A stretch of DNA of 64,000 nucleotides from Aquimarina spongiae (lineage in GTDB: Bacteria; Bacteroidota; Bacteroidia; Flavobacteriales; Flavobacteriaceae): the NCBI RefSeq assembly GCF_900141785.1, contig NZ_FQYP01000001.1, positions 310,001 through 374,000 on the forward strand, in the 5' to 3' direction. Under the pieces are notes generated by a model. That model was not told the DNA's origin, ran no database searches, and saw only the letters and a program-made list of their open reading frames with translations. Shown here piece by piece: positions 55,037-64,000 of the stretch. Numbering within the stretch: position 1 is the first letter of the stretch; every line of letters starts with the position of its first letter. A program made the translations under genes and the position numbers.

Positions 55037-57487
55037 ATGGCGAAAACCAAATTTACAACACTTGACAGTTTGTCATTTCAAGGGATAGATGAGGAAGCAG
55101 AGTTAATACCATTATTAACTCCAGAGGATGAAGAGGAAATTAATAAGGAATCATTACCTGAGGTTTTACCAATTTTACCGCTTAGAAATACCGTATTGTT
55201 TCCAGGAGTGGTAATTCCTATTACTGCTGGAAGAGACAAATCCATAAAATTGCTGAACGAAGCAAACAGTGGAAATAAAACTATAGGCGTAGTTTCTCAA
55301 AAAGAAGAAGGAGTAGAAAATCCTTCCTTACAGGATATCAACAAAATTGGAGTGGTAGCTCGTATTCTTAGAGTCTTGAAAATGCCTGATGGCAATACTA
55401 CGGTGATTCTGCAAGGGAAAAAAAGATTTGAAATAGAGGATGTAGTTGCAGAAAACCCTTACATCAAAGCTAAGGTAAAAGAAGTACCAGAAACAAGACC
55501 TACAAAAGAAAATAAAGAGTTTAGTGCAATTATTGAATCTATTAAAGACCTTGCGCTAGAAATTATTAAGGAAAGTCCTAATATTCCTTCTGAGGCTTCT
55601 TTTGCCATCAAGAATATAGAGAGTAATTCTTTTTTGATCAATTTCGTTTCTTCTAATCTGAATCTTCCTGTAGAGGAAAAACAAAATCTTTTAGAAATCA
55701 ACGATCTGCAAGAGAGAGCATTGGCAACATTGAAGTTCATGAACGTAGAGTTCCAAAAACTGGAGCTTAAAAATGTGATTCAAAGTAAAGTGCAACATGA
55801 TATGAGCCAGCAACAACGCGAATATTTTCTGCATCAACAAATGAAAACGATTCAAGAAGAACTTGGAGGAGTTTCACATGAAGATGAGCTGGAGGATATG
55901 CGCATGCGAAGCAAAGAAAAGAAATGGGATGAAAAGATAGCCAAGCATTTTGAAAAAGAACTTTCAAAAATGCAACGTATGAATCCTCAAGTTGCAGAGT
56001 ATTCGATACAACGTAACTATCTGGATCTGTTTCTTGATTTGCCTTGGAATGAATACAGTACAGATAAGTTTGACCTAAAACGAGCAAAGAAAATATTGGA
56101 TAAAGACCATTATGGTCTAGACGAAGTAAAACGCCGAATAATAGAATACCTGGCAGTATTAAAACTGCGTAATGATATGAAATCTCCTATTCTTTGTCTT
56201 TATGGACCTCCAGGTGTGGGTAAAACCTCATTAGGGAAGTCTGTAGCCGAAGCTTTGGGAAGAGAGTATGTAAGAATATCCTTGGGTGGTTTAAGAGATG
56301 AAGCCGAAATACGAGGGCATAGAAAGACCTATATCGGTGCAATGCCAGGTAGAATCATTCAAAGTCTTAAAAAAGCAGGAACAAGCAATCCTGTCTTTGT
56401 ACTAGACGAGATCGATAAACTTTCTGTAGGGAATCAGGGAGATCCGTCTTCTGCCTTATTAGAAGTATTGGATCCTGAGCAAAATTCGGAGTTTCACGAT
56501 AACTTCCTCGAGATGGGATTTGATTTATCAAAAGTGATGTTTATTGCAACTTCAAATAGCCTGGCAACAATCCAGCCCGCGCTGCGAGATCGAATGGAAA
56601 TCATTAACGTTACTGGATATACTATCGAGGAAAAAGTTGAGATAGCCAAGCAACATTTACTTCCAAAACAATTGGAAGAGCATGGGTTAACCAATACCCA
56701 TCTTAAAATAGGAAAAGTACAGTTAGAAAAAATCATAGAAGGGTATACTCGAGAGTCTGGTGTTAGAGGACTGGAAAAACAAATCGCAAAAATGGTTCGC
56801 TATGCGGCAAAAAATATTGCGATGGAGGAGGAGTATAATATAAAAGTAACCAACGAGGATGTTATTGAAGTATTGGGGGCTCCTAGATTAGAGAGAGATA
56901 AATACGAAAGTAATGAAGTAGCAGGAGTGGTTACCGGTTTGGCGTGGACCAGCGTTGGAGGAGATATTTTATTTATAGAGTCTATTTTATCCAAAGGGAA
57001 AGGAAATCTTACGATTACCGGAAACTTGGGTAAAGTGATGAAAGAATCTGCTACTATAGCCATGGAGTATATCAAAGCTAATGCAGATACACTAGGGATT
57101 AATCCTGAGATTTTTGATAAATATAATGTGCATATCCATGTGCCAGAAGGAGCAACTCCCAAAGATGGACCCAGCGCAGGAGTTACCATGTTAACCTCTT
57201 TGGTTTCATTATTTACACAACGTAAAGTAAAGAAAAGCCTTGCTATGACGGGTGAAATAACGTTGCGAGGTAAAGTATTACCAGTAGGAGGTATTAAAGA
57301 GAAAATCCTTGCTGCAAAACGCGCTCATATCAAAGAGATCCTGCTTTGTGAAGACAATAGAAGAGATATCGAAGAGATAAAGGCAGAATACCTAAAAGGA
57401 CTGACTTTTCATTATGTCAAGGATATGGGTGATGTTCTTAAAATAGCAATAACAAATATCAAGGTAAAAAAACCCAAAAAATTATAA
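55037..57487 (+). CDS. lon: ATP-dependent protease Lon
   Basis: 816-residue cytoplasmic protease that degrades misfolded and regulatory proteins. The N-terminal substrate domain (about 45-250) is followed by a helical linker, the AAA module with Walker [10 protein letters not shown] (about 390), and the C-terminal protease domain with catalytic Ser713 in DGPSAG and Lys756 in GGIKEK. About 45 extra N-terminal residues precede the [11 protein letters not shown] segment. Monocistronic by the hairpin that follows it. Confidence 0.97.
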   Translation: MAKTKFTTLDSLSFQGIDEEAELIPLLTPEDEEEINKESLPEVLPILPLRNTVLFPGVVIPITAGRDKSIKLLNEANSGNKTIGVVSQKEEGVENPSLQDINKIGVVARILRVLKMPDGNTTVILQGKKRFEIEDVVAENPYIKAKVKEVPETRPTKENKEFSAIIESIKDLALEIIKESPNIPSEASFAIKNIESNSFLINFVSSNLNLPVEEKQNLLEINDLQERALATLKFMNVEFQKLELKNVIQSKVQHDMSQQQREYFLHQQMKTIQEELGGVSHEDELEDMRMRSKEKKWDEKIAKHFEKELSKMQRMNPQVAEYSIQRNYLDLFLDLPWNEYSTDKFDLKRAKKILDKDHYGLDEVKRRIIEYLAVLKLRNDMKSPILCLYGPPGVGKTSLGKSVAEALGREYVRISLGGLRDEAEIRGHRKTYIGAMPGRIIQSLKKAGTSNPVFVLDEIDKLSVGNQGDPSSALLEVLDPEQNSEFHDNFLEMGFDLSKVMFIATSNSLATIQPALRDRMEIINVTGYTIEEKVEIAKQHLLPKQLEEHGLTNTHLKIGKVQLEKIIEGYTRESGVRGLEKQIAKMVRYAAKNIAMEEEYNIKVTNEDVIEVLGAPRLERDKYESNEVAGVVTGLAWTSVGGDILFIESILSKGKGNLTITGNLGKVMKESATIAMEYIKANADTLGINPEIFDKYNVHIHVPEGATPKDGPSAGVTMLTSLVSLFTQRKVKKSLAMTGEITLRGKVLPVGGIKEKILAAKRAHIKEILLCEDNRRDIEEIKAEYLKGLTFHYVKDMGDVLKIAITNIKVKKPKKL

Positions 57488-57490
57488 ACA

Positions 57491-57520
57491 AAAAGCAGAA
57501 CGTAATGTTCTGCTTTTTTT
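57491..57520. terminator. Bidirectional terminator between lon and the MreB-like gene
   Basis: 11-base inverted repeat AAAAGCAGAAC/GTTCTGCTTTT (57491-57501 and 57507-57517) with a 5-base loop and a T-run after it. Placed between convergent genes, with an A-rich left flank, so it can end both transcripts. Confidence 0.88.
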
Positions 57521-58553
57521 ATTTTTTTCTCACCAATACTCCGGTATAGCGATCTAAATTTTTGAGTACAATTTCGCTTCCTTTCACAACGGTTTTCAGA
57601 GGTTGATCTCCAAGATGTACGGGTAGTTCTGTTGACCAGGATAAACGTTGGTCTAATCCCCTGAGCATGGATCCACCTCCAGTTAAATAAATACCAGAAT
57701 TATAAATGTCGGCAGAGATTTCTGGTGGAATTTCAGATAATGTTTCCATGATAGCATTTTCTATTTGTGAAATAGATTTATCCAAACTTCTTTCAATTTC
57801 TTTATAAGACAAAGAAATTTGTTTTGGCTTTCCGGTAAGCAAATCTCTTCCTTCAATTTTCATATCAGGTGGTGGTTTTTTTAAATCAGATACTGCAGAA
57901 CCAATTTGTAGTTTTACCTTTTCTGCCATAGATTCCCCAATATGAAGATTACGATGTTCTCTTACGTACTGCATGATGTCTTCGTTAAAAACATTACCTG
58001 CTATTTTTACAGATTGCCCACTAATAATACTTCCTATAGAGATTACTGCAATTTCTGTAGTTCCTCCACCAATATCGACAACCATGTTTCCCTTGGGTTC
58101 TAACACATTGATCCCACCACCAATTGCAGCAGCTATAGGCTCGTGTATGAGGAAAACATTTTTTGCATTTAATCTTTTAGCTGACTCCTTTACCGCTCTC
58201 ATTTCTACTTCTGTGCTTCCGCAGGGTATAGATATAATCATATTGTAAGAGGAAGTAAAGAAAGAAGATTTAAGCGTGGATAGTTGCTTGATAAATGCTT
58301 TCAGCATCTTTTCTCCGGCATCAAAATTAGAAATAACTCCATTTTTAAAAGGGTGCAACGTCTGTATATTTTTGTTGATCTTTCCCTTCATCATGCCGGC
58401 TTCCTTACCAACGCCGATAATTTTACCAGTTAATCTGTTGATGGCAACTATAGAAGGGTGATTGATTGCTATTTTCCCTTTGTAGGTAATTAAAGTATTT
58501 GAAGTGCCAAGATCTATGGCGATCTTTTCATTAAGAAAATCAAAGAAGCCCAT
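57519..58553 (-). CDS. Divergent MreB-like actin homologue
   Basis: 344-residue actin-fold protein. Phosphate-1 motif DLGTSNTLI (about 14-22), phosphate-2 region VVDIGGGTTEIAVIS and the adenosine motif YLTGGGSML are all present. Usual MreB genes sit in an mreBCD operon with a DLGTANTL motif; this copy is alone and has several changes (DLGTSNT, KGKIAINHPS). It may be a second MreB paralogue with a special role, or the only one if mreBCD is elsewhere; the window cannot tell. Confidence 0.85.
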   Translation of the reverse strand: MGFFDFLNEKIAIDLGTSNTLITYKGKIAINHPSIVAINRLTGKIIGVGKEAGMMKGKINKNIQTLHPFKNGVISNFDAGEKMLKAFIKQLSTLKSSFFTSSYNMIISIPCGSTEVEMRAVKESAKRLNAKNVFLIHEPIAAAIGGGINVLEPKGNMVVDIGGGTTEIAVISIGSIISGQSVKIAGNVFNEDIMQYVREHRNLHIGESMAEKVKLQIGSAVSDLKKPPPDMKIEGRDLLTGKPKQISLSYKEIERSLDKSISQIENAIMETLSEIPPEISADIYNSGIYLTGGGSMLRGLDQRLSWSTELPVHLGDQPLKTVVKGSEIVLKNLDRYTGVLVRKK

Positions 58554-58784
58554 ATTTGCGTGTTTAGGTTAATAGATGTCGATTTAAGGTCTTAAAAGTA
58601 ACTTCTTGTCATGCAAAAGGGCGTTTCATGTAATAACTTTACAATTACTTAAATATTGTATACAAAGCCTGAACCGATGTATTAGGATGTGTCTAATGTC
58701 GTTGAGGGCAGTTTGAGTTCCTGAAGTAAGGGGGTAGGATTTTAACTTTTTACTCGAATATGAGTTAGTTTGGATTGTTTAAGG

Positions 58785-58792
58785 TATTTTTG
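58785..58792 (+). promoter_or_regulatory. Candidate -7 box before cmk
   Basis: TATTTTTG, an exact TAnnTTTG match, 34 bases before the TTG start. No -33 TTG at the right distance. The rest of the 58554-58826 gap shows no other feature. Confidence 0.3.
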
Positions 58793-58826
58793 ATGTTGAA
58801 TTAAATTCTGAAAACAGGAATACAGC

Positions 58827-59525
58827 TTGAAAAATAATAAAATCATTATTGCAATAGATGGGCATTCATCTACAGGAAAAAGTACAGTAGCTAAACAGTT
58901 GGCAAAAGCTTTGCACTATATATACGTAGATACTGGAGCTATGTATAGAGCAGTTACATTATATGCAATGCGAAAGGGATATATAGATGTTGATCATTTT
59001 GATGTGAGAGCCTTGGAAAGTGAGTTGCCTTTGATACGTATTAGATTTGAAAGAAACGCAAATAATGGGTTGGCAGAGGTGATTTTGAATGATGAAAATA
59101 TTGAAAAAGAAATACGTGGGTTATCTGTATCCAGACATGTAAGTAAGATCGCTGCAGTATCTGCTGTTCGTAAAAAATTGGTAGAACAACAACAAGAAAT
59201 GGGTAAAGATAAAGGTATTGTTATGGATGGTAGGGATATAGGAACGGTAGTATTTCCTAATGCAGAATTGAAATTATTTATGACAGCTACTGCAAAGGAT
59301 CGAGCAGAACGACGCTATTTAGAACTAAAGGAAAGGGGGGACGATGTAAGTTATGAAGATGTTCTAAAAAATGTAGTCAACAGAGATCATATCGACAGTA
59401 CAAGAAAAGACTCGCCTTTGAGAAAAGCTAGCGATGCTATCAAAATAGACAACTCTAATCTTACTCTTGATCAACAGTTTGAGCAGATACTAATATTAGC
59501 ACAAACAAAAATTAAGAACTCTTAG
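58827..59525 (+). CDS. cmk: Cytidylate kinase
   Basis: Phosphorylates CMP and dCMP with ATP. The P-loop GHSSTGKST is near the N terminus, followed by YVDTGAMYRAVTLY, the DGRDIGTVVFP motif near 133-143, and the lid region with RAERRYLELKERG. The start is TTG 58827, giving MKNNKIIIAIDGHSS; the first ATG in frame lies past the P-loop. Convergent to the small exported protein that follows, with adjoining stop codons. Confidence 0.95.
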   Translation: MKNNKIIIAIDGHSSTGKSTVAKQLAKALHYIYVDTGAMYRAVTLYAMRKGYIDVDHFDVRALESELPLIRIRFERNANNGLAEVILNDENIEKEIRGLSVSRHVSKIAAVSAVRKKLVEQQQEMGKDKGIVMDGRDIGTVVFPNAELKLFMTATAKDRAERRYLELKERGDDVSYEDVLKNVVNRDHIDSTRKDSPLRKASDAIKIDNSNLTLDQQFEQILILAQTKIKNS

Positions 59526-59876
59526 TTAATTGGTGTCAGAAACATAATCGTGTTCATTGGTGTATTTGATAATGTTTCTGGATTCATAATACCTTAGGGT
59601 ATTTTTGGTCCATTCTATAATCTCGATATATTCATCACCTCCACGAATAACCAATACACGATTTAGCATCAGATCATTATTCTGGACAGTGATAAATCTT
59701 TTTATAGAGATATCAGTCACTTCATAAAAAGCCTTTTCGTTAACAATTTGATAAGACTTTCCGGTATTCAATACCACCTGATCTTTACGTTCGTAAATAA
59801 TGTCTGTTTTTGACAGTGATTGGGCACATGTAGGTATTGAATAGCATAGTACAATAATTAGTAATATCCTGTTCAT
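59526..59876 (-). CDS. Small exported protein of unknown function
   Basis: 116 residues with a clear signal peptide (MNRILLIIVLCYSIPTCAQ, cut after CAQ). The mature part is short and beta-rich, with no motif I recognise. The Cys before Ala-Gln is not in a proper lipobox, so it is probably soluble in the periplasm. It ends beside the cmk stop. Confidence 0.65.
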   Translation of the reverse strand: MNRILLIIVLCYSIPTCAQSLSKTDIIYERKDQVVLNTGKSYQIVNEKAFYEVTDISIKRFITVQNNDLMLNRVLVIRGGDEYIEIIEWTKNTLRYYESRNIIKYTNEHDYVSDTN

Positions 59877-60027
59877 ACAAGTTGAGCTTTGGTTTCAAAG
59901 CATAAAAATACGGTAAAACCACAAAATAATTAGGGTAATTGGCGGAATTTACTTGTTTTTCAGGGTGAAAAGAGCAAAAAATCGATATAATACATAAAAA
60001 AGCTACTTTTTAGAGGTGTTTTTATTC

Positions 60028-60063
60028 AAAAAAAAGTCGCAATAACAATGTATTGCGACTTTT
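60028..60063 (-). terminator. Terminator after the BON-LysM gene
   Basis: 13-base inverted repeat (60032-60044 and 60051-60063) with a 6-base loop. On the minus strand the hairpin runs into eight T (complement of 60028-60035). It ends the gene that stops at 60097. Confidence 0.9.
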
Positions 60064-60096
60064 CTGTTGTTTTTTTATAGTATGGAAAATACTTTC

Positions 60097-60474
60097 TTAG
60101 AGATTTGGGATCACTAATTCCTGATCTGGATGGATAACATCTGGATTTTTAAGAATGTTAGTATTCGCCTCAAAGATTTGTTTGTATTTCATTGGGTCAC
60201 CATAATAGTGTTTAGCTATTTTACTTAATGATTCTCCACTTTTTACCGTATGCCTATGATAAACAGAATTATCTGATACGTCGATGTCAGCCATAATATC
60301 TGATGGAGATTCACCACCAATTTCTTTAATTTTGTCCCAAAGTAGATTTTTCTCGTATTGAGTCTTTGCCGTTCCCTTTATTTTAAGAGTTCCGTTTTCT
60401 TCAGAGACATCACCGCCTTGGATATTTAATTGTTGTCCTAGATCCAAAACTTCTTGATACTTAGCTTTTACCAT
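60097..60474 (-). CDS. BON-LysM protein (KbpA/YgaU-like)
   Basis: 125 residues without signal peptide. A BON-like domain (about 20-65, IKGTAKTQYEKNLLWDKI) is joined to a LysM domain (about 73-123, HTVKSGESLSKIAKHYYGD to PDQELVIPNL). The order and size match E. coli KbpA, a cytoplasmic potassium-binding protein. It is a single gene with its own terminator. Confidence 0.85.
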   Translation of the reverse strand: MVKAKYQEVLDLGQQLNIQGGDVSEENGTLKIKGTAKTQYEKNLLWDKIKEIGGESPSDIMADIDVSDNSVYHRHTVKSGESLSKIAKHYYGDPMKYKQIFEANTNILKNPDVIHPDQELVIPNL

Positions 60475-60574
60475 AACAAAGTTGATTTTAAATTATTAAT
60501 TAGATTTACTCAAATATAGTGATTCTTCACTTATTTTTTTGAAAGTTTTAGGATTAAAAAAGAGTGTTTTATCG

Positions 60575-60601
60575 TTGAAATACATAATTTATCTATATTC
60601 G
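60575..60601 (+). promoter_or_regulatory. Candidate truA promoter
   Basis: TTG at 60575-60577, 16-base spacer, TATATTCG at 60594-60601 (one mismatch to TAnnTTTG), 21 bases before the truA ATG. Confidence 0.35.
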
Positions 60602-60622
60602 GGGACTACATAATAAAAATCA

Positions 60623-61411
60623 ATGTTTAGAAAACGTTTCTATTATTTACTAGAATTACAATATTTAGGGTTTAGATATCACGGTTGGCAAAAACAACCT
60701 ACAGTAAACACATTGCAAAGAATGGTAGAACGTACAGTTGCCTATGTTTTGGAACATAAAGATTTTAAAGTATTAGCAGCGGGAAGAACGGATGCAAAGG
60801 TATCTGCCAATCATGCATTTATAGAATTGTTTGTAGATCATGCTCCTTTGGATGTCGAAGAATTTTTGCCCATCTTCAATAGAAATCTTCCACAGGATAT
60901 TAGAGCTTTGAAGATAAGTGTTACCGACGAGCATTTTAATATCATTCGATCTCCAAAAGTCAAGGAATATTTATACCTGTTTTCTTTTGGTTCAAAGTTT
61001 CATCCATTTTGTGCTCCATTTATGTACAATGTTTTAGAAGATTTGGATATAGAAATCATGAAAAAAGCAGCCCAATTGTTTGTTGGAAAACATAATTTTA
61101 GATCGTATTGCCATCGCCCTTCGGAGCACACGATTTTGGAAGGAGAAATACTTTATTGTGAGATAGAAAAAAATGATGTCTATATGGCTAATTTTTTTCC
61201 AGAAGAGAGTTATCTTTTACGAGTAAAAGGAGAAGGGTTTAAAAGAAATCAGATTCGATTAATGATGGGGGTTTTGTTGGATTTGGGTAAAGGAAAAGTG
61301 GATTTGGATTTTATAAAACAGACGTTGAACCCAGATGCAGAAGAAATTGTACTAGAGCATATCGTACCAGGATCAGGCTTGATTCTGAATAAAGTAGACT
61401 TAAAACCATAA
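60623..61411 (+). CDS. truA: tRNA pseudouridine synthase A
   Basis: Makes pseudouridine 38-40 in the anticodon arm of tRNAs. The catalytic Asp57 lies in AGRTDAKVSA, with FRYHGWQKQP at 17-26 and FLPEES-like and GEGFKRNQIRLMMG motifs near the C terminus. 262 residues is normal. The MOSC gene follows 4 bases later, so they are probably co-transcribed. Confidence 0.93.
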   Translation: MFRKRFYYLLELQYLGFRYHGWQKQPTVNTLQRMVERTVAYVLEHKDFKVLAAGRTDAKVSANHAFIELFVDHAPLDVEEFLPIFNRNLPQDIRALKISVTDEHFNIIRSPKVKEYLYLFSFGSKFHPFCAPFMYNVLEDLDIEIMKKAAQLFVGKHNFRSYCHRPSEHTILEGEILYCEIEKNDVYMANFFPEESYLLRVKGEGFKRNQIRLMMGVLLDLGKGKVDLDFIKQTLNPDAEEIVLEHIVPGSGLILNKVDLKP

Positions 61412-61415
61412 TATA

Positions 61416-62051
61416 ATGAAAGTGTTATCAACAAACATAGGTGAACCCACAACCATACTTTGGAGAGGGAAAGAAGTGAAAACAGGGATTTATAAATACC
61501 CAGTGGACCAACCGATTTTTTTAGATAAAGAAGATGTAGCTGGAGATCACGTTATTGACAGGAGATATCATGGTGGGGTTGATAAAGCTTGCTATTTGTA
61601 TGCAGCGGAGCATTATCCTTTTTGGAAAGAAAAGTATCCCGATTTAGACTGGAATTATGGAATGTTTGGAGAAAATCTAACTGTTTCAGGTTTTCAGGAA
61701 GAGGCGATTAAAATAGGGTCCATTTATCAACTAGGGACTGCAAAGGTGCAGATTTCGAGACCCAGGCAACCGTGCTATAAGCTGGGTGTGCGATTCGGAA
61801 GTCCTGCGATTATCAAACAATTTATTGATTCTAAGTTGTCTGGAGTATACGTGAGAGTAATCGAGCCTGGATCTGTAAGTGCAGGCGATGAGTTCATTCT
61901 GGAGAATGAAAATATCCAGGGGATCTCTATCAAAGAATTAAATACTTTATTGTTTCATTATAACGCTGAGGAACATGCAGAACTCCTAAAAAAAGCAGTT
62001 GAAGATCCTTTAGTTTCGGATGATGATAAAAAGTATTTTCCGAAGGACTAA
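61416..62051 (+). CDS. MOSC-domain protein (YiiM-like)
   Basis: 211 residues with a MOSC domain (about 40-160): HGGVDKACYLYA, YGMFGENLTVSG and the conserved Cys in RPRQPCYKLG, followed by a helical C-terminal tail. Such proteins carry sulfur or act with molybdenum cofactor, and YiiM-like members reduce N-hydroxylated bases. It follows truA by 4 bases. It ends 17 bases before the convergent reductase. Confidence 0.85.
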   Translation: MKVLSTNIGEPTTILWRGKEVKTGIYKYPVDQPIFLDKEDVAGDHVIDRRYHGGVDKACYLYAAEHYPFWKEKYPDLDWNYGMFGENLTVSGFQEEAIKIGSIYQLGTAKVQISRPRQPCYKLGVRFGSPAIIKQFIDSKLSGVYVRVIEPGSVSAGDEFILENENIQGISIKELNTLLFHYNAEEHAELLKKAVEDPLVSDDDKKYFPKD

Positions 62052-62068
62052 ACAGACTTCTTGAGCTT

Positions 62069-63103
62069 CTAGGCAATCTCTTTTAATAAGGTGGTTGCCT
62101 CTATCCTTTTTCTGGGAAGAGAAGAAGCATTTGCAATTTCACTTTCTTTTATCAATTGAATGATTCTTGTATTGGCTGGGCAGGCTATTTCATGTTTTTG
62201 AGCAGCTTTGATAATCGCACCATTCAAATAATCGATTTCTGTGTTTTTTCCTTGAGAAAGATCCCACCACATTGATGTTCGTACCGTGGGATCTATGGCT
62301 AGCATCTTGTTGGCCACCAGATTAAAAAGAAAATTAGGTAAGCTCAATATCAAAGGAAGGTACCTTGCAGGCAAGGATGTAAGTTTGGGTAATTGAATCT
62401 CTAAAGAATCAGTAACCTTTAGCAATTCTTTCATTAATGCCGCTATCACCAAACGATAGCCTCGCTGTTGAAGCATATTTTTGACTGGAATATCAGCCAA
62501 TGCATTCACACTATTTCCCAGGTTGAGTTGTAATTTAGCCCACTGTAATTCCAGCATGGCTTTGGTTTCTTTAACGGGTAACATTTTACTATCCAGTACT
62601 TCCACCAATTCTGTAATTACTTCAGGTTGTTCTACTGATGTTTCTATATGTAAAGTCCCCTCTGATCCACGATGCAAATGGCCAGGAGCAGGTTCTGCCA
62701 CATTAAAAGGAACCATAACTCGTAAAATCTGATTATTAGGAAAATGCTCCTTAATGATTTGCTCAGAACCTAAACCGTTTTGACAACATAAAATTATAGT
62801 ATTTGGGCCTACAAATGGTTTGATATCATTGCTCACCTTTTGAATTGCAGTGCACTTCACAGTAATCCAAAGAAAACGACAATGCATATTATTGTCGGTT
62901 GCCGGAGGTATTTCTGAATCGATAAAATATAACTTAGGAATATTGACTTCATTTTTATGATAGTCAGTCAATCGGAGTCCGTTTGCTAATTTCTTTTGGG
63001 TTTGTGGGCGACAAACCAACCGAGTATCCTGTCCCAAAGAAGTAAATATACCTCCTAGAAACCCTCCTATCAATCCAGCACCAAAAATGATATGTGAAGA
63101 CAT
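62069..63103 (-). CDS. panE: Ketopantoate reductase-like protein
   Basis: 344-residue NADPH enzyme of the ApbA/PanE family: Rossmann motif FGAGLIGGFLGG (about 7-18), central WAKLQLNLGNSVNAL helix with the catalytic Lys and Asn, and a C-terminal all-helical domain with a NTEIDYLNG loop. It would reduce 2-dehydropantoate in pantothenate synthesis, though the family has other 2-oxoacid substrates. Its stop faces the MOSC gene. The RecQ fragment lies 10 bases upstream on the same strand. Confidence 0.8.
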   Translation of the reverse strand: MSSHIIFGAGLIGGFLGGIFTSLGQDTRLVCRPQTQKKLANGLRLTDYHKNEVNIPKLYFIDSEIPPATDNNMHCRFLWITVKCTAIQKVSNDIKPFVGPNTIILCCQNGLGSEQIIKEHFPNNQILRVMVPFNVAEPAPGHLHRGSEGTLHIETSVEQPEVITELVEVLDSKMLPVKETKAMLELQWAKLQLNLGNSVNALADIPVKNMLQQRGYRLVIAALMKELLKVTDSLEIQLPKLTSLPARYLPLILSLPNFLFNLVANKMLAIDPTVRTSMWWDLSQGKNTEIDYLNGAIIKAAQKHEIACPANTRIIQLIKESEIANASSLPRKRIEATTLLKEIA

Positions 63104-63113
63104 AAAATTATAG

Positions 63114-64000
63114 TTAAGTAGTCGAGTCTTTTTTATCTAATATAGCCAAACCAATTTTTATAGTGTTGTAATCTACTGACCCTTCAAAGTGTTCGTAATA
63201 GGGTTTGAGCGTTTCGGGACTGTTCAATAATTCTTTAGCTTTTTGAATAGCAGTAATATTTTCCTTATCGATAAATTGATGCAGATCTATGGCTTCACCA
63301 TCTTCGTATAGTTTGAAGATATGAGAAAAAATTGTACTAGCCGTCAATTTTCTTTGAACTGCAATTTCTTCCAAAGAAAGCCCATTCTTCAAAAGGGTTA
63401 ATGTTTCTGTATGGGTTTTTCCCTTTTTGGTGGTTTTCTTTTTCTTTTTTGGAGGGTCTACAAAAGCTTGAATCTCTTTGATAAACTGATAGCCGTAATT
63501 TTGCATCTTTTGGCGTCCTACACCATTGATCTGTATAAATTCTTCATCGGTTACAGGTTTGTGCTTTTCCATTTCCCGTAAAGTAGCATCATTGAAAATT
63601 TGATATGCGGGAATTCCTGCTTTTTTGGCAAGTTCTAAACGCAATAATCTTAGCTTTTCAAATAAATCATTACTCGCAACCTGATTCGTGTTGATCACCG
63701 GCTGTTTTACCTTCTCCAATTCTTTTAAATGTGCAAGACTTACCTTTTCTCCTTCAAACAATACTTTCTTGGATAAAGCAGTTAGCTTTAGTTTGTTATT
63801 TTGATGAAATGCAATTTCTAGGTATCCTTGATTGATGAGTTGTATGATATATTGTTGCCAATCTCTCCAGGCAATGTCGCGACCAATACCGTAGGTTTTA
63901 AGGTTTTGATATCCTTGATCAACAACAATTGCATTTTGTGCACCTCGAAGAACATCTATTACCGTTCCAATAGGTTCTTGTTCTTTAATTCTTGTCACAC
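63114..64000 (-). CDS. recQ: ATP-dependent DNA helicase RecQ, C-terminal part
   Basis: About 294 residues, cut at the window edge; the GTG at the edge is an internal codon. What remains is the RQC winged-helix (about 1-90, VIDVLRGAQN and IGRDIAWRDW), the HRDC domain (about 110-180, LRLLRLELAKKAGIPAYQIF and GVGRQKMQNYG) and a C-terminal helix-turn-helix region (LEEIAVQRKL) as found in Bacteroidota RecQ. The helicase motor domain would lie beyond 64000. Confidence 0.88.
   Translation of the reverse strand, partial: VTRIKEQEPIGTVIDVLRGAQNAIVVDQGYQNLKTYGIGRDIAWRDWQQYIIQLINQGYLEIAFHQNNKLKLTALSKKVLFEGEKVSLAHLKELEKVKQPVINTNQVASNDLFEKLRLLRLELAKKAGIPAYQIFNDATLREMEKHKPVTDEEFIQINGVGRQKMQNYGYQFIKEIQAFVDPPKKKKKTTKKGKTHTETLTLLKNGLSLEEIAVQRKLTASTIFSHIFKLYEDGEAIDLHQFIDKENITAIQKAKELLNSPETLKPYYEHFEGSVDYNTIKIGLAILDKKDSTT

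Noticed and set aside
58721..58745. G-rich run before cmk as a fourth GGGG/CCCC motif
   Set aside because: It has a G-run but no C-run within 10 bases.
1..64000. Search by eye for CRISPR arrays, tRNA or rRNA genes, insertion sequences and phage genes
   Set aside because: No regularly spaced repeats, no tRNA-like cloverleaf, no transposase or integrase motif was found.

Overview
The window is an AT-rich chromosomal segment that looks like a marine Flavobacteriaceae (Bacteroidota). An Aquimarina-like genus is a guess from gene content and was not tested. Supporting signs are a fused alpha/beta E1 2-oxoacid dehydrogenase, several TTG/GTG starts, absence of clear Shine-Dalgarno tracts, promoter-like TTG-N18-21-TAnnTTTG boxes, and lipoproteins with a Cys-anchored low-complexity linker.

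About 2.4-51.7 kb is one very large exopolysaccharide/capsule locus. Region 1 (2472-26039, all + strand, tightly packed) begins with a WbpP-like epimerase and a WbpO/TviB-like dehydrogenase (likely UDP-GalNAcA supply). A Wzx flippase, a QueC-like PP-loop protein, a pyruvyl-transferase-family protein, glycosyltransferases and an O-acetyltransferase follow. Next comes a complete Dlt-like cassette (adenylation enzyme, carrier protein, MBOAT, SGNH protein), an EpsG-type polymerase, more glycosyltransferases, a CapK/PaaK-like ligase, and two tandem MBOAT-SGNH pairs ending at a perfect bidirectional terminator. Region 2 is a convergent beta-helix lipoprotein (26092-28065). Region 3 (28447-41496, +) holds a glycosyltransferase, an ATP-grasp protein, a second CapK-like ligase, two PglC-like priming transferases, two PglD-like acetyltransferases, a second adenylation/carrier pair, an FAD/NAD(P) oxidoreductase and three GNAT/FemAB-like proteins. 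Region 4 is a minus-strand MBOAT-SGNH pair. Region 5 (44609-51716) holds a PglE-like aminotransferase, a PglF-like dehydratase, Wza and Wzc homologues, and a convergent PHP-type tyrosine phosphatase.

Working together (inference): PglF/PglE/PglD/PglC-like enzymes would make and load a di-N-acetyl-bacillosamine-type first sugar, and the glycosyltransferases would extend it with uronic acids. Two carrier-protein routes, two CapK-like ligases, an ATP-grasp ligase, a QueC-like enzyme, GNAT/FemAB proteins and four MBOAT-SGNH pairs would decorate it with amino-acid, amide and acyl groups. Wzx, EpsG, Wzc and Wza would flip, polymerise and export it. The density of decorating enzymes is the notable feature. 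Three GGGG-N6-CCCC palindromes stand upstream of the three + strand units of the locus.

From 51.9 kb on the content is mostly housekeeping: an ECF sigma/anti-sigma operon with two exported repeat proteins, Lon, a divergent MreB paralogue, Cmk, a small exported protein, a BON-LysM protein, TruA, a MOSC protein, a ketopantoate-reductase-like protein and the C-terminal part of RecQ cut by the window edge. I saw no rRNA, tRNA, CRISPR array, insertion sequence or phage gene.
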